Counted from the first letter of the stretch, positions 17,525 through 26,746 are shown. The stretch: DNA of 64,000 nucleotides from CAWIHS01 sp963836005 (GCA_963836005.1 CAWIHS010000006.1:620001-684000), one strand, 5' to 3'. Notes: generated from the sequence alone by a model not told the origin. Program-made: numbers and translations.

Positions 17525-18118
17525 ATGAAGCGCACTGCTCTAAATTTTATAATCGATACAGTCTCATTTGCTGGTTTTGCTGTTTTAACCACAACAGGAG
17601 TGCTTATGCGTTACATATTACCGCCTGGTAGTGGCCATCACACAACAATATGGGGGCTTGATCGACATGAGTGGGGCAGTATTCATTTTTGGATCGCAGC
17701 AGCCTTTTTTACCGTACTTGCGTTTCATTTGGTCTTACATTGGCGTTGGATTGTCAGCGTCGTTATGCGGCGTTCTCATGAAGGCTCGGGTTTGAGAGCA
17801 GGATTAGGTATCGTTGGGCTGGTTGTCATCATTGCATTGGCTCTGTCTCCATTGATTACTCCGGTAGAAAGAGATGTCAACAGTAAACATGTACCAATTC
17901 TATCTGCTCATCAATATGAGGATACGTCAATACGCGGCTCAATGACATTAAATGAGGTAGCAGAATCGACAGGTGTTCCACTTGCCCATCTTATTGAATC
18001 TTTGAAATTACCAGAAGTAACCTCACCAGAAGAAAAACTAGGTCCTTTAAAGAGGAAATATGGTTTTGAAATGAATGATGTTAGAGCCATAGTTAAAGAA
18101 TATACAAAGAGTCAATAA
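17525..18118 (+). CDS. DUF4405-family membrane protein (cytochrome b-like)
   Basis: 197 residues, divergent from the SHP operon. The N-terminal ~100 residues contain three to four helices with candidate haem or metal His (HHTTIWGLDRHEWGSIHFW, AFHLVLHWRW), the signature of DUF4405, which is related to formate-dehydrogenase-type cytochrome b. A soluble tail (~115-197) starting VERDVNSKHVPIL contains TLNEVAESTGVPLAHLIESL and closes with a Lys-rich region; this segment resembles small helical domains on related cytochrome b proteins. Function is unknown; redox coupling with the neighbouring cytochromes is inferred from location. Confidence 0.75.
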   Translation: MKRTALNFIIDTVSFAGFAVLTTTGVLMRYILPPGSGHHTTIWGLDRHEWGSIHFWIAAAFFTVLAFHLVLHWRWIVSVVMRRSHEGSGLRAGLGIVGLVVIIALALSPLITPVERDVNSKHVPILSAHQYEDTSIRGSMTLNEVAESTGVPLAHLIESLKLPEVTSPEEKLGPLKRKYGFEMNDVRAIVKEYTKSQ

Positions 18119-18996
18119 ATTCATTGTATCATGGCTGAGGATTGTGGGGCTCACTTAAGTCCAGGTGATGATTCGTCACAACCCTGCTATTGAATTACAG
18201 GCTAATAATCCTTGTATGTTACTTTAAAAACATATAATAAATTGCTAATTTATTAATATTTGTATTAAAACTCACATTTTATTTACTTTAATAAAACCAT
18301 TAACCACAATACAACAGGTTTAGTTAGTATTAGCGATAAATCATTTAACAGAGGATTATTGGAACAAAATGTTTTAATTGCTATCAAGGTGTGGATCTTG
18401 AATAACTAAAACTAAATAAAATCAATAAATTACTTTAATATTTCGCAACTTCTCAATAAGTCCGTGCAGTTTAAGTGCCTTCCCCCTGTCAGGGGGAAGG
18501 CCAGGATGGGGGTTGTGTCTATAATCAAACACTTAACCCCCACCCTAACCCTCCCCCTGATATGGGGAGGGGATCTTGCACGGACTTATTGAGATGTTAC
18601 AATATTTCAATAGCTCAATACCCCTCTCCAGTAATCTTTTGCTTTAAGTTTGACATCAAATACAACGGACAAACCCTCCAGTAACAATCACAAAATCAAT
18701 GCTGAAGCGTACTACTATATTATTAATAGTGTTTGTAGGTATTATGGTAAATTCAATAAGTAATTACCCTAATAGTGATCTGGATCATACTAATTTATCT
18801 TTATTTGAAATATTATTTAGTTAAGGCAAAATAATTTCACAAATATCCTTAGCGCGATGAGGTGATGTCAATAAAAATAAACTGCTTCCCGATAATGTCC
18901 AGTTTTCGAACAACCTGAGGAAGTTTATTTTTTTACATCGTTTGCTGCATTCATAAACAGCAAACAACTTTTAAAATTTAATCTGAGGAATTCACC
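18119..18996. other. AT-rich intergenic region
   Basis: No gene is supported here. It contains one inverted-repeat element (18445-18600, listed separately). A weak hairpin near 18868-18935 (ATAAACTGCTTCC against GGAAGTTTATTTTTTT) could end a transcript or precede the small peptide gene at 18997. Confidence 0.5.
18445..18600. mobile_element. Short inverted-repeat element, copy 1 (ends GTAACATCTCAATAAGTCC)
   Basis: A 156-bp segment whose ends are ~24-bp inverted repeats (GCAACTTCTCAATAAGTCC-G-TGCA left, and its complement right, with two mismatches). Its core holds GC-rich C-tract/G-tract hairpins (TTCCCCCTGTCAGGGGGAA). A second, 85-bp copy is at 41945-42029. No coding capacity; probably a MITE-like non-autonomous element. 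Confidence 0.75.
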
Positions 18997-19077
18997 ATGA
19001 ATAATGATCTAATGACTTATCTAATCGAAACTGCTGCACTTGTTTTATTCCTGATTGCGCTTGTTATCCTTGTTTAA
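18997..19077 (+). CDS. Small hydrophobic peptide (26 residues)
   Basis: ATG with a good ribosome-binding site (CTGAGGAATTCACC, AGGA about 8 bases upstream). The product begins MNNDLMTYLIETAALVLFLI and ends ALVILV: a polar N-terminus and one ~18-residue membrane helix. Small single-helix peptides like this act as regulators or subunits of membrane complexes or as type I toxins; nothing here decides. A second such frame lies 157 bp downstream. Confidence 0.5.
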   Translation: MNNDLMTYLIETAALVLFLIALVILV

Positions 19078-19132
19078 CGATCCAGGCGTATTAAAGCTTA
19101 ATAATAAATTAAAGGTTTAATTGTCCACCCAT

Positions 19133-19187
19133 AGGTCTGGCCATATTCTCCCTTGTGGTCATGCCAAGCTTAACTATGGCCAAACCT
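19133..19187. repeat. Inverted repeat between the two small peptide genes
   Basis: AGGTCTGGCCAT at 19133-19144 is complementary (one mismatch) to ATGGCCAAACCT at 19176-19187 around a 31-bp loop. It could form an RNA hairpin in the transcript upstream of the second small peptide, or be an IS relic. Confidence 0.45.
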
Positions 19188-19234
19188 GTACGGAATGAGT
19201 TCCTAAAATTGGCTGGACACATATGGGGGGTCAA

Positions 19235-19342
19235 ATGAATGTTATAGCAGTAAAAGCAATGCTGATCCTGGTAATGCTGACGCTAATTGTTTTTCAGTTG
19301 GGCGCATATATTGATGCTTATTATTTTGGGTATATCCGCTAA
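19235..19342 (+). CDS. Small membrane peptide (35 residues)
   Basis: ATG preceded by a G-run (ATGGGGGGTCAA) that could serve as RBS. The product begins MNVIAVKAMLILVMLTLIVF and ends with Q-L-G-A-Y-I-D-A-Y-Y-F-G-Y-I-R: one strong membrane helix and a Tyr-rich tail ending in Arg. The frame has a sensible stop and hydrophobic composition unlike random DNA. Not recognised; support is composition plus similarity in kind to the peptide at 18997. Confidence 0.4.
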   Translation: MNVIAVKAMLILVMLTLIVFQLGAYIDAYYFGYIR

Positions 19343-19909
19343 CCAAAAAACCGGCCAATCGGTATATGGCGGCATCCTGATATAATCTAATGGATTGCTG
19401 CAATCCGTTAGGAGCTAATATAAGAAGCAAAAATAGTCTAATTATAAAGATATTAAAGATTAAAGATTAAAGATGGCTAAAAAAGCAGTTAATGCTCAAT
19501 AACGGACATGTGAGGAAAATCCAGAAATTACTTTTTTTAACAGTTATTGTTGATAAAATTAAAATTTTTGCAAAGGCCCTCTATGGCGGCCATTCGGGTT
19601 CGTCTATTGTAATCAAGTTGTAACTTGAAATTGCCATTACAAAAAAATCCCCGCACTAAGCGGGGATATGAGGCATATTGACATCGCAAATGTCTATCCA
19701 TTATTAACGGTATCAACCGTTGTTTTGCTGCTTTATGGTATCTTCGATGCACGGTTTGACAGACCCGAGTCATTCGAAAGAGCTTCCCTGGGTCACCTAT
19801 CGTCAGTTGAATGAACTGCGGGACAGTTAAAGTAGAAAAAGACAGTATATTGTGCGATGGATATAAACCTGATAACTCATTTGCAGAGCATATTGATTTG
19901 CTGCACAAA
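19343..19909. other. Intergenic region downstream of chrA
   Basis: Apart from the terminator at 19641-19667 there is only a 27-codon frame at 19747-19830 on the plus strand (starts MHGLTDPSHSKELPWVTYRQ), which looks like the tail of a lost gene but which I cannot name. A short ATTAAAG triple repeat lies near 19450. Confidence 0.4.
19641..19667 (-). terminator. Rho-independent terminator downstream of chrA
   Basis: On the minus strand, ATCCCCGCTTAGTGCGGGGAT is a 9-bp stem followed by TTTTTT. It lies ~245 bp past the chrA stop in the correct orientation. Confidence 0.75.
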
Positions 19910-21058
19910 CTATATATGCAAAACCAGGCCAATAGCTCCAAATCCTAAAACCAGCAACACGATTGGAACATTCATTGTTCGCAATGCAAAAAAACCCAGT
20001 ATTACCAGCGCCATTTCAATAGGCGCGAAAACAGCACTGATAAATACAGGTTGATACAATGCCGAAAGCAATAAACCAACCACCGCCGCGTTGATTCCCC
20101 AGGCAGCACCAGCCACTTTGGGTTTAGCTGCAAGCGATTCCCAGGCACCTTGCAGGCTCAGAACTAACAGAAAACCAGGTAAAAATACACCTGCTGTTGC
20201 TACGAGCGCCCCCAAAAGAGGACTGCCCGGTGATAACTCGGCACCCAGAAACGCAGCCAACGCAAACATGGGGCCAGGTACAGCCTGCGCTGCAGCATAA
20301 CCTAATAAAAAACGATCCATAGAAATAGCATCACCAATGGTTTGTTGTAACAAAGGCAGAACAACATGACCACCACCAAAAACCAGGCTTCCAGCCTGGT
20401 AGAAATCAGAAAAAAGATTAATCCATTGTGATGCTATGGCTAATAACGGCAATCCTGCGAATAGTATAAAAAACAATACTAGCGGTAAAAACTTGAAACG
20501 TTCTTGTTCCACATTCGTTTTCATCATTGGTTTGCCGTAAAATGCACCGAGCAGGGCCGCTGCAATCAAAACACCAATCTGGGTCCACAGACTGGGCATC
20601 CACAACAAAATAGCAGCAGTTAATACAGCAAGTGTGACGGATAATTTTTCTTTGCAAAATGCTTTAAACATACTGTAAGTCGCATCAGCCACAACGACAA
20701 CCGCTAAAAGCTTTAGTCCGTGAATAATGCCGGGGAAGAGTGCACCGGAATTCTGCTCTGTGTTTGTGATGGCAAGAAAATAGAGTATTAAGAATGATGG
20801 TAATGTAAAACCAGTAAATGCAGCCAGGCCTCCAAAAAATCCTGCACGACGCAGCCCGATAGCAAAACCAATCTGGCTTGATCCAGGGCCTGGCAAAAAT
20901 TGACTTAGTGATATTAATCTTGCATATGATTCTTCATCAATCCATTTAAGTTTTTCAACAAAAGCTTTTTGAAAATAGCCAATGTGTGCTGCAGGCCCGC
21001 CAAAACTAATGCAGCCTAATGCTAAAAATCGCCAAAATACTTCCCAAATTTTATACAT
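19910..21058 (-). CDS. chrA: Chromate transporter ChrA (long form)
   Basis: 382 residues, full bidomain CHR length. The first half has the ALGCISFGGPAAHIGYF motif and FLPGPGSSQIGFAIG; the second half repeats them as SLVFGGGHVVLPLL and AQAVPGPMFALAAFLG. About 10-12 membrane helices. CHR-family proteins export chromate from the cytoplasm and give chromate resistance. RBS AGGA lies 9 bases before the ATG. The gene stands alone and ends before a terminator. Family assignment is firm, substrate is by homology. Confidence 0.93.
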   Translation of the reverse strand: MYKIWEVFWRFLALGCISFGGPAAHIGYFQKAFVEKLKWIDEESYARLISLSQFLPGPGSSQIGFAIGLRRAGFFGGLAAFTGFTLPSFLILYFLAITNTEQNSGALFPGIIHGLKLLAVVVVADATYSMFKAFCKEKLSVTLAVLTAAILLWMPSLWTQIGVLIAAALLGAFYGKPMMKTNVEQERFKFLPLVLFFILFAGLPLLAIASQWINLFSDFYQAGSLVFGGGHVVLPLLQQTIGDAISMDRFLLGYAAAQAVPGPMFALAAFLGAELSPGSPLLGALVATAGVFLPGFLLVLSLQGAWESLAAKPKVAGAAWGINAAVVGLLLSALYQPVFISAVFAPIEMALVILGFFALRTMNVPIVLLVLGFGAIGLVLHI

Positions 21059-21116
21059 AAAAACAATCCTTATTCATCGCTGCTAAAATCATAGCACTTA
21101 TACGCCAGCATTCAAA

Positions 21117-21345
21117 TTGAGAACAAAGCCCGTTTGTATATTCGCAGTTCAGCTCATATGCTGCCCTTCTGGGAAGGTGCTTATCTGGACAGTGCTGTAG
21201 GGCATATCATCAATCGTATTGAGCATCTCAAATCTGATCCTCCCCCGATTTCACAGACACCTATGATTAGGAGATAATGAGTGAAATTGGAGTAACCCAT
21301 GAATACAAAATCTAAACGTAAACACCGCGAAGAATTTAAATAAGA
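21117..21345 (+). pseudogene. Gene tail joined to an IS3-type transposase OrfA start
   Basis: A frame from ~21117 reads RLYIRSSAHMLPFWEGAYLD...HIINRIEHLKSD, coding-like but not identified. From 21243 (CCCCGATTTCACAGACACC) the sequence becomes an IS end followed by ATGAATACAAAATCTAAACG, giving MNTKSKRKHREEFK and a stop. The same end and OrfA start appear inverted at 40280-40120. The IS is cut after ~14 codons, where a short inverted-repeat element follows. Confidence 0.55.
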
Positions 21346-21350
21346 TGTAC

Positions 21351-21505
21351 TCATAGGCAGGTACTTAAGCAAAATCAGGTGCGGATAATCGAGTATTTGT
21401 TCCAGAAGACGCCGTAAATACTTCCATGTAGGCTTTTTATAGCCGTCCATGGCTATAAAAACTTCTTCCACAAACACTCAATTATCCTTAAGTACCTACG
21501 TATGA
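21351..21505. mobile_element. Short inverted-repeat element with 8-bp target duplication
   Basis: 155 bp with ends TCATAGGCAGGTACTTAAG and CTTAAGTACCTACGTATGA (inverted, two mismatches). Directly flanked by AGATGTAC at 21343-21350 and 21506-21513, an intact 8-bp target-site duplication. The interior shares CAGAAGACGCCGTAAATAC with the IS66-like elements at 25343, 31653 and 43115. A solo right end is visible at 42551-42570. No coding capacity. Confidence 0.8.
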
Positions 21506-22067
21506 AGATGTACTATACTAAATGGATTTGGAAAAATATTATGCTAATAACCAAAGATATCCCAGAATTCATGTGATAACTAAACTCAGAATAATAAGCG
21601 AAAATTGCGAAAAATTGAAATATAAAGTATTTTTAAGATTAAACAATATTGATGACTAAATAAATGTTCTTAAAAGGTGTCCATTTAGCACCAGAACCTG
21701 TGATGTATCATTTCGGGATTTGATGCTAATATGAGCGAAATGAGCTATTACAGTGTCTGGTGCGATGCCTCAATACTATGGCCACTATTTTGGAACAGCT
21801 ATTTAGTCACTACGTGGGCTTGCAGGGTAAAATCATCCTGAGAAATAGTAAGGGATTTCTTAATGGGATTTTATGGCTGATCGTATCATTTATAAAAGTC
21901 AGATCCCTTATCTTCTGAGTTTTTAGAGGGTAAAGTTTGTAGTATATGAATGGTATGAGTGCACTAACTTATGGAGAAATCATGAAATCTTTGTGAAATC
22001 ATCAACTTATCTATCAGATTCTCTGGTCTTGATAATAAACTGTTATACATCTTAAGAGCAAGAAAAT

Positions 22068-23621
22068 ATGAGCAACCCTATCATTGCAGATAATAAACCG
22101 GTCAAGGTGAGTCTTTCTAAAGGCCAGGAGTATCATTTTTGTACTTGTGGTAAATCTAAAAGCCAACCTTTTTGCGATGGCTCACATGTGGGCACGTCTT
22201 TTAATCCCAGAGTAATTGTTGCAGATCAGGATGGTGATGCCTATTTATGTGCCTGTAAGCATACGGGCAATACGCCTTTTTGTGACGGTACGCATCAGCA
22301 GTTTAGTGATGAACAGGTTGGTAAAGAAGGCCCGGGTATAAAGTCGCAACCTTCGGATATGCCTGTAGCTAATGCTACTGCAGAAGAACCAACCGTGGAA
22401 TTTATTCATCAGCTGGCAAGAGAAGGATTGTCCAAATTAGGTCATCATGGCCCAATGACTGCTATGGGCGTTCCACGCCATGAATTGCCTCACTGGGATG
22501 ACCTGCAGATAATGGTCGCTCAAATGGCAACTAAACCTTTGATGGAAGATAAAAGAGTTATCACAGAACTGGTTATTGGGCCAGAAGCTAAGAGACCTTT
22601 AAAATTGAAAATCCCTCTGTTTGTTTCTGACATGAGTTTTGGTGCACTGTCTGAAGAAGCAAAAATATCATTAGCCAGAGGCGCAGAGCTTGCAGGCACT
22701 GGCATTTGTTCAGGTGAAGGTGGAATGCTGCCTGAAGAGCAGGAAGCAAACAGCCGGTATTTTTATGAGTTTGCCAGTGCTGGCTTTGGCTATAAAGAAG
22801 AGCTGTTGAAAAAAGTACAGGCTTTTCATTTTAAAGGTGGTCAGGGTGCAAAAACTGGTACTGGCGGTCACCTGCCTGGAAGTAAAAATGTCGGTAAAAT
22901 ATCCGAGGTTAGGAACATACCTGAAGGTCAGCCAGCAATATCACCACCCACATTTAAGGAGCTTTCTTCAGTAGCCGATTTTAAGAACTTTGCAGCTCGT
23001 GTCAGAGAAATTACAGGCGGTATTCCTGTTGGTTTTAAACTCAGTGCAAACCATATTGAAAAGGATATTCAGTTTGCACTTGATGCCAGTGCTGACTACA
23101 TTATTTTAGATGGCCGTGGCGGTGGTACGGGTGCAGCTCCTCAAATGTTCAGAGATCATATCAGCGTACCGACCATCCCTGCTCTAGCAAGAGCACGTCG
23201 TTATCTTGATGAGCAAGGAGCAAGTGGTCGAGTAACACTTATTATTACCGGTGGTTTGCGTGTCCCGATTGATTTTGTTAAAGCGCTGGCACTGGGTGCG
23301 GATGGTATTGCTATTGCTAATAGTGCAATGCAGGCAATAGGCTGTGTTGCAGCAAGGATATGCAATACAAATAACTGTCCTGCAGGAATCGCAACACAAA
23401 AAGAAGATTTACGACAAAAGCTGAATATTGAACAATCATCCACACAGTTACACAATTTTTTTAATGCCTCTGTAGAATTGATGCAAGTTATGGCCCGAGC
23501 TTGCGGGCATAATGATTTAAAAAAATTTAATAAAGATGACCTATCGTCCTGGCATCGTAAAATGGCTTTACTCTCCGGGGTAAAGTACTCGGGTTATGAA
23601 AATTCAACAGGCAATATATAA
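22068..23621 (+). CDS. CDGSH iron-sulfur domain fused to FMN glutamate synthase-type oxidoreductase
   Basis: 517 residues. Two CDGSH-type 2Fe-2S motifs lie at the N-terminus: C25-T-C27...PFCDGSH with Cys36 and His40, and C62-A-C64...PFCDGTH with Cys73 and His77. From ~120 on it is the FMN-binding glutamate synthase domain (VSDMSFGALSEEAK, GEGGMLPEEQEAN, KTGTGGHLPGSK, then the [3Fe-4S]-region-like CNTNNCPAGIATQ). No glutaminase domain is present, so it is a class of glutamate synthase-related oxidoreductase rather than a complete GOGAT. It stands alone, with AGAGCAAG upstream as a modest RBS. The CDGSH pair probably carries electrons to FMN; substrate unknown. Confidence 0.88.
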   Translation: MSNPIIADNKPVKVSLSKGQEYHFCTCGKSKSQPFCDGSHVGTSFNPRVIVADQDGDAYLCACKHTGNTPFCDGTHQQFSDEQVGKEGPGIKSQPSDMPVANATAEEPTVEFIHQLAREGLSKLGHHGPMTAMGVPRHELPHWDDLQIMVAQMATKPLMEDKRVITELVIGPEAKRPLKLKIPLFVSDMSFGALSEEAKISLARGAELAGTGICSGEGGMLPEEQEANSRYFYEFASAGFGYKEELLKKVQAFHFKGGQGAKTGTGGHLPGSKNVGKISEVRNIPEGQPAISPPTFKELSSVADFKNFAARVREITGGIPVGFKLSANHIEKDIQFALDASADYIILDGRGGGTGAAPQMFRDHISVPTIPALARARRYLDEQGASGRVTLIITGGLRVPIDFVKALALGADGIAIANSAMQAIGCVAARICNTNNCPAGIATQKEDLRQKLNIEQSSTQLHNFFNASVELMQVMARACGHNDLKKFNKDDLSSWHRKMALLSGVKYSGYENSTGNI

Positions 23622-23839
23622 GCCGCTAGTCAAGAATTGAAAAGAATAAAGCACGCATTATATGGGTATATTTAATTTTTCAAAAATAGCATAAAAGATT
23701 GATTAACTTAATATTTATTCTATGCTGATATGACTACTTGCAAGATAGCCGTAAATTAAATTCAAAATTTTCAGAAACTAAATGTCTTGTAAGCAATGAT
23801 GAAAAGTCTGATGGATCAAAATCACTCTAAGAGCCTCCA

Positions 23840-24181
23840 GGAGGTTATAACGGAATCACTGCTTTTGTCGATGATCTGTTACCGCGTTTAGAAGAAGACT
23901 CTCAATTGGGTCGTTTCTGGCAGAATAGGGGAGAGGATGGAGTTGTGCGAGAAAAGCAACCTCTGGTTGATTATATATGCTCTAATGCGGGTGGTCCAAT
24001 GTACTACAAGGATCAAGATATGAAAACATCCCATAAAGGTATGAAAATCAGTGTCATCGACTGATCCGCATTACTTGAACATGCCGGTGCCACGATTAAA
24101 GCCTTACAAGTTCAACAGCAAGAGTGTGACGATGTTACTGCGTTCGTGTTGAGCTTGAATGGCGATATTGTGCAAGCGTAA
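23840..24181 (+). pseudogene. Truncated haemoglobin (TrHb1-like) pseudogene
   Basis: One 114-codon frame reads GGYNGITAFVDDLLPRLEED, then GGPMYYKDQDMKTSHKGMKI and a normal tail to TAA, i.e. nearly a whole group 1 truncated haemoglobin (globin His in TSHKGM). It is broken by a TGA at 24062-24064, exactly where the family has Trp (ISVIDW), and lacks a usable start: an upstream TAA at 23828 is in frame and the Y-x-R-L before GGY is missing. Confidence 0.75.
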
Positions 24182-24256
24182 TTAAATGCACAATTAGTCA
24201 AATCTAACTGAGCGTCTTCCAGCCACTGATTTGCGACGTTGTCACTGGATATTTAA

Positions 24257-25138
24257 TTGATCAATCAATCCCATCATAACTTATTAAAAACTATAATCTT
24301 TACTGTTATGGCTCTGATCGCATTTGCAGCCAATTCGGTTCTTTGTCGATTGGCATTGGGTGAAAATACCATTGATGCTGCAAGTTTTACCATTATACGT
24401 TTATTATCCGGTGCGCTTGTTCTTCTTGTCATCTTAAAGCTTAGAAACAAAAATAATATTTCGCCTGCTAAAGGGAATTGGCGTGCTGGTTTAATGCTAT
24501 TTCTATACGCTAGTACATTTTCCTTTGCCTATCATACGCTGGATACAGGAACGGGTGCAGTCATTCTTTTTGGCGCTGTGCAGATGACCATTATTTTGCT
24601 GTCATTATTATCAGGAAACCGATTACATATATCAGAATGGATGGGAGTATCCATGGCATTTGCGGGCTTTGTATTTCTTATACTTCCGGGCATAACAGCA
24701 CCCTCAGTTAGTGGTTTTTTACTCATGAGTGTGGCCGGTATTGCATGGGGGATTTACACGCTTAAGGGTAGATGTTCTGAGGATCCGCTTAGGGACACAA
24801 CGTATAATTTTTTACGCACAATACCGCTGGTAATTATATTTACAATTATTACTGTTAAAGATGCTCATTATTCAACAGAGGGTATAGTATTAGCTGTATT
24901 ATCAGGCAGTATCGCTTCCGGAGTTGGTTATGCAATATGGTATACAGCGCTGGGCGGACTCTCAGCAACTCAAGCTGCTGTGGTTCAACTATCTGTTCCT
25001 GTAATTGCCGCTTCAGGAGGCGTCATCTTTATGTCTGAGGCCGTCACTCTGCGTCTGAGCGTGTCAGCCGTAATGATACTTGGAGGCATATTGATTGTTG
25101 TCTTGGGTAAATATTATTTTGCCTCTTCAAAAAAATGA
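24257..25138 (+). CDS. DMT-superfamily (EamA) transporter
   Basis: 293 residues with ten predicted helices in two EamA repeats: ALIAFAANSVLCRLALG...FTIIRLLSGALVLL in the first and VLSGSIASGVGYAIWYTALG, LSATQAAVVQLSVPVIAA in the second. The TTG start at 24257 gives the usual N-terminus; the next ATG (24308) would cut into helix 1. Inner-membrane metabolite exporter of unknown substrate; no partner gene is nearby. Confidence 0.88.
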   Translation: MINQSHHNLLKTIIFTVMALIAFAANSVLCRLALGENTIDAASFTIIRLLSGALVLLVILKLRNKNNISPAKGNWRAGLMLFLYASTFSFAYHTLDTGTGAVILFGAVQMTIILLSLLSGNRLHISEWMGVSMAFAGFVFLILPGITAPSVSGFLLMSVAGIAWGIYTLKGRCSEDPLRDTTYNFLRTIPLVIIFTIITVKDAHYSTEGIVLAVLSGSIASGVGYAIWYTALGGLSATQAAVVQLSVPVIAASGGVIFMSEAVTLRLSVSAVMILGGILIVVLGKYYFASSKK

Positions 25139-25342
25139 GTGGGTTCTTTCTGGTTCTGGAAGGTTCCCCATCGTATGAAACAAGGCGATTTTAAGTATAT
25201 CGTAGTTCTTAAATCCATAAGATCTTCTGGTGATGAGTTGTTAATTGTTTCTGTCTTTTCAGTTGTCCCGACAACCATCGGGATGGTCGTTGGCCAGAGA
25301 GTAAGAAAATCGTTTTCAGAAATTAAATTTCAAAAAATTTTC

Positions 25343-25648
25343 GTAACTATTCAGCGTATCTATAAGATCGTGCTCGATATCAGGCATTTATTCCAGAAGA
25401 CGCCGTAAATACATCCCTGGTCGTTCCCGGCTTCCTGCCTCCCACGGCACTTATACTTCCATGTATGTCGTAGGCTTGAATGTGGCATCCATGCCACATA
25501 CACTTCTTCCACAAATACCTGATATCAAGCACTTAGTGAGTTATTCCAAATACGCTTCTAAGTTACAAAAATATAAGTCTTAGAATTTTATATGTTTGTA
25601 ACTTTTTGATGGTTAGCCTTCCTGCGGCTTGATTTGCTGAGTAGTTAC
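25343..25648. mobile_element. IS66-type short inverted-repeat element, copy 1, with 8-bp target duplication
   Basis: 306 bp between 13-bp ends GTAACTATTCAGC and GCTGAGTAGTTAC (one mismatch), flanked on both sides by AAATTTTC (25335-25342 and 25649-25656). GTAA ends with 8-bp target duplication are the hallmark of the IS66 family. The interior holds hairpins such as ATGTGGCATCCATGCCACAT but no transposase, so it is non-autonomous. Related copies at 43115-43470 and 31653-31877. Confidence 0.85.
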
Positions 25649-26746
25649 AAATTTTCTTTATATCTATATTTATGCTGGGCGCTATTATAATAGCCAGATC
25701 AGCATTGTCTTTAATCACTGAATTCAAATAATAAATGCAGTTTTTTTGAGGGGCGATGCGAGTCGATATACGCTGATAAAGCACTGGCTGCCTTATATGA
25801 ATCTGAAGATAAGATTAATATCAACACTGCTATTCGATTGATGCAGCGATGCATCTCATGAAATATTATTCCAGTCATAGATCACATTCATTTCAGATGC
25901 ACCCACTGACCATTTATTAGGTAATTAATAATTAAAAATAGGCTGTCGTATACTCACATCCACATCATCTCGATCATCATTACCGGCAAAAGAAAACAGC
26001 TATTGATTGAATTGAATATCAACGAATTTGATCTTCCCCTGAAAGGTAAAAGGGCATCGATTGGCATAGCTAATCGATGCCGGTGAACCAGAATATACGC
26101 CAATATCAAATGTCTCGGCTTCACCACATTTTTTGATTGTAGTGGCGGGAACGGCAACACACAGCATCTGTATCCCTTTTAGCCGCGTTAGTCGTTTATG
26201 CAACGGCTAAACAAAGAGACCTATCCATGACCAGCATCAAAACAGAAACAATCGCGGTTTCGTAGTCATTTGAGACAGTTGGCTTTTCCAGATTAAATCA
26301 GCAATACTATTAGTATAGTTTTATAGTAGACTATAGTTTTTCCGCTGTTATTCAATATTCGCAAACATGATCAAAAACGTTTATCAAAAATAAAATTATT
26401 TACTGTTCTAATGAGGTTATATTTTCACATAGCGACAGCTTAAGTATATGCAGCAATTGGATAAACGATTTTAAGTACACTACTATCCAGTCGAAATTGT
26501 GCAGAATCGTTCTGAAAGTCTGCAGCCGGCTGGTTATAGCCTGAACTTAAGTCATTAGCGATAAGGTTCATAGAGCAACAAAGTCATATCGAGGTTCCAG
26601 GCTAAGTGGATAAAGCAAGCTGCGTGTTTTTGAATTGAGCTTTTACCTGTCTCACAGATTATAATAAAATAAAAAATAGTGTACTCAATAAAAGCCTGAT
26701 CGTTATTTATTTTTCTTAAATATTATTCTAAGCAAGTTTATAAACT
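25649..26746. other. Long AT-rich region without a recognisable gene
   Basis: About 1.1 kb. Short frames occur on both strands but none has a start, RBS and composition of a gene. A stretch at ~26005-26165 reads NINEFDLPLKGKRASIGIAN before a stop, perhaps a gene relic. It probably carries the promoter of the AraC-type gene at 26747, but no consensus promoter is convincing. Confidence 0.4.

Noticed and set aside
18445..18600. A CRISPR-like impression from repeated short sequence around intergenic inverted repeats
   Set aside because: Only inverted ends and isolated copies are present; no regular direct repeats with spacers and no cas genes in the window.
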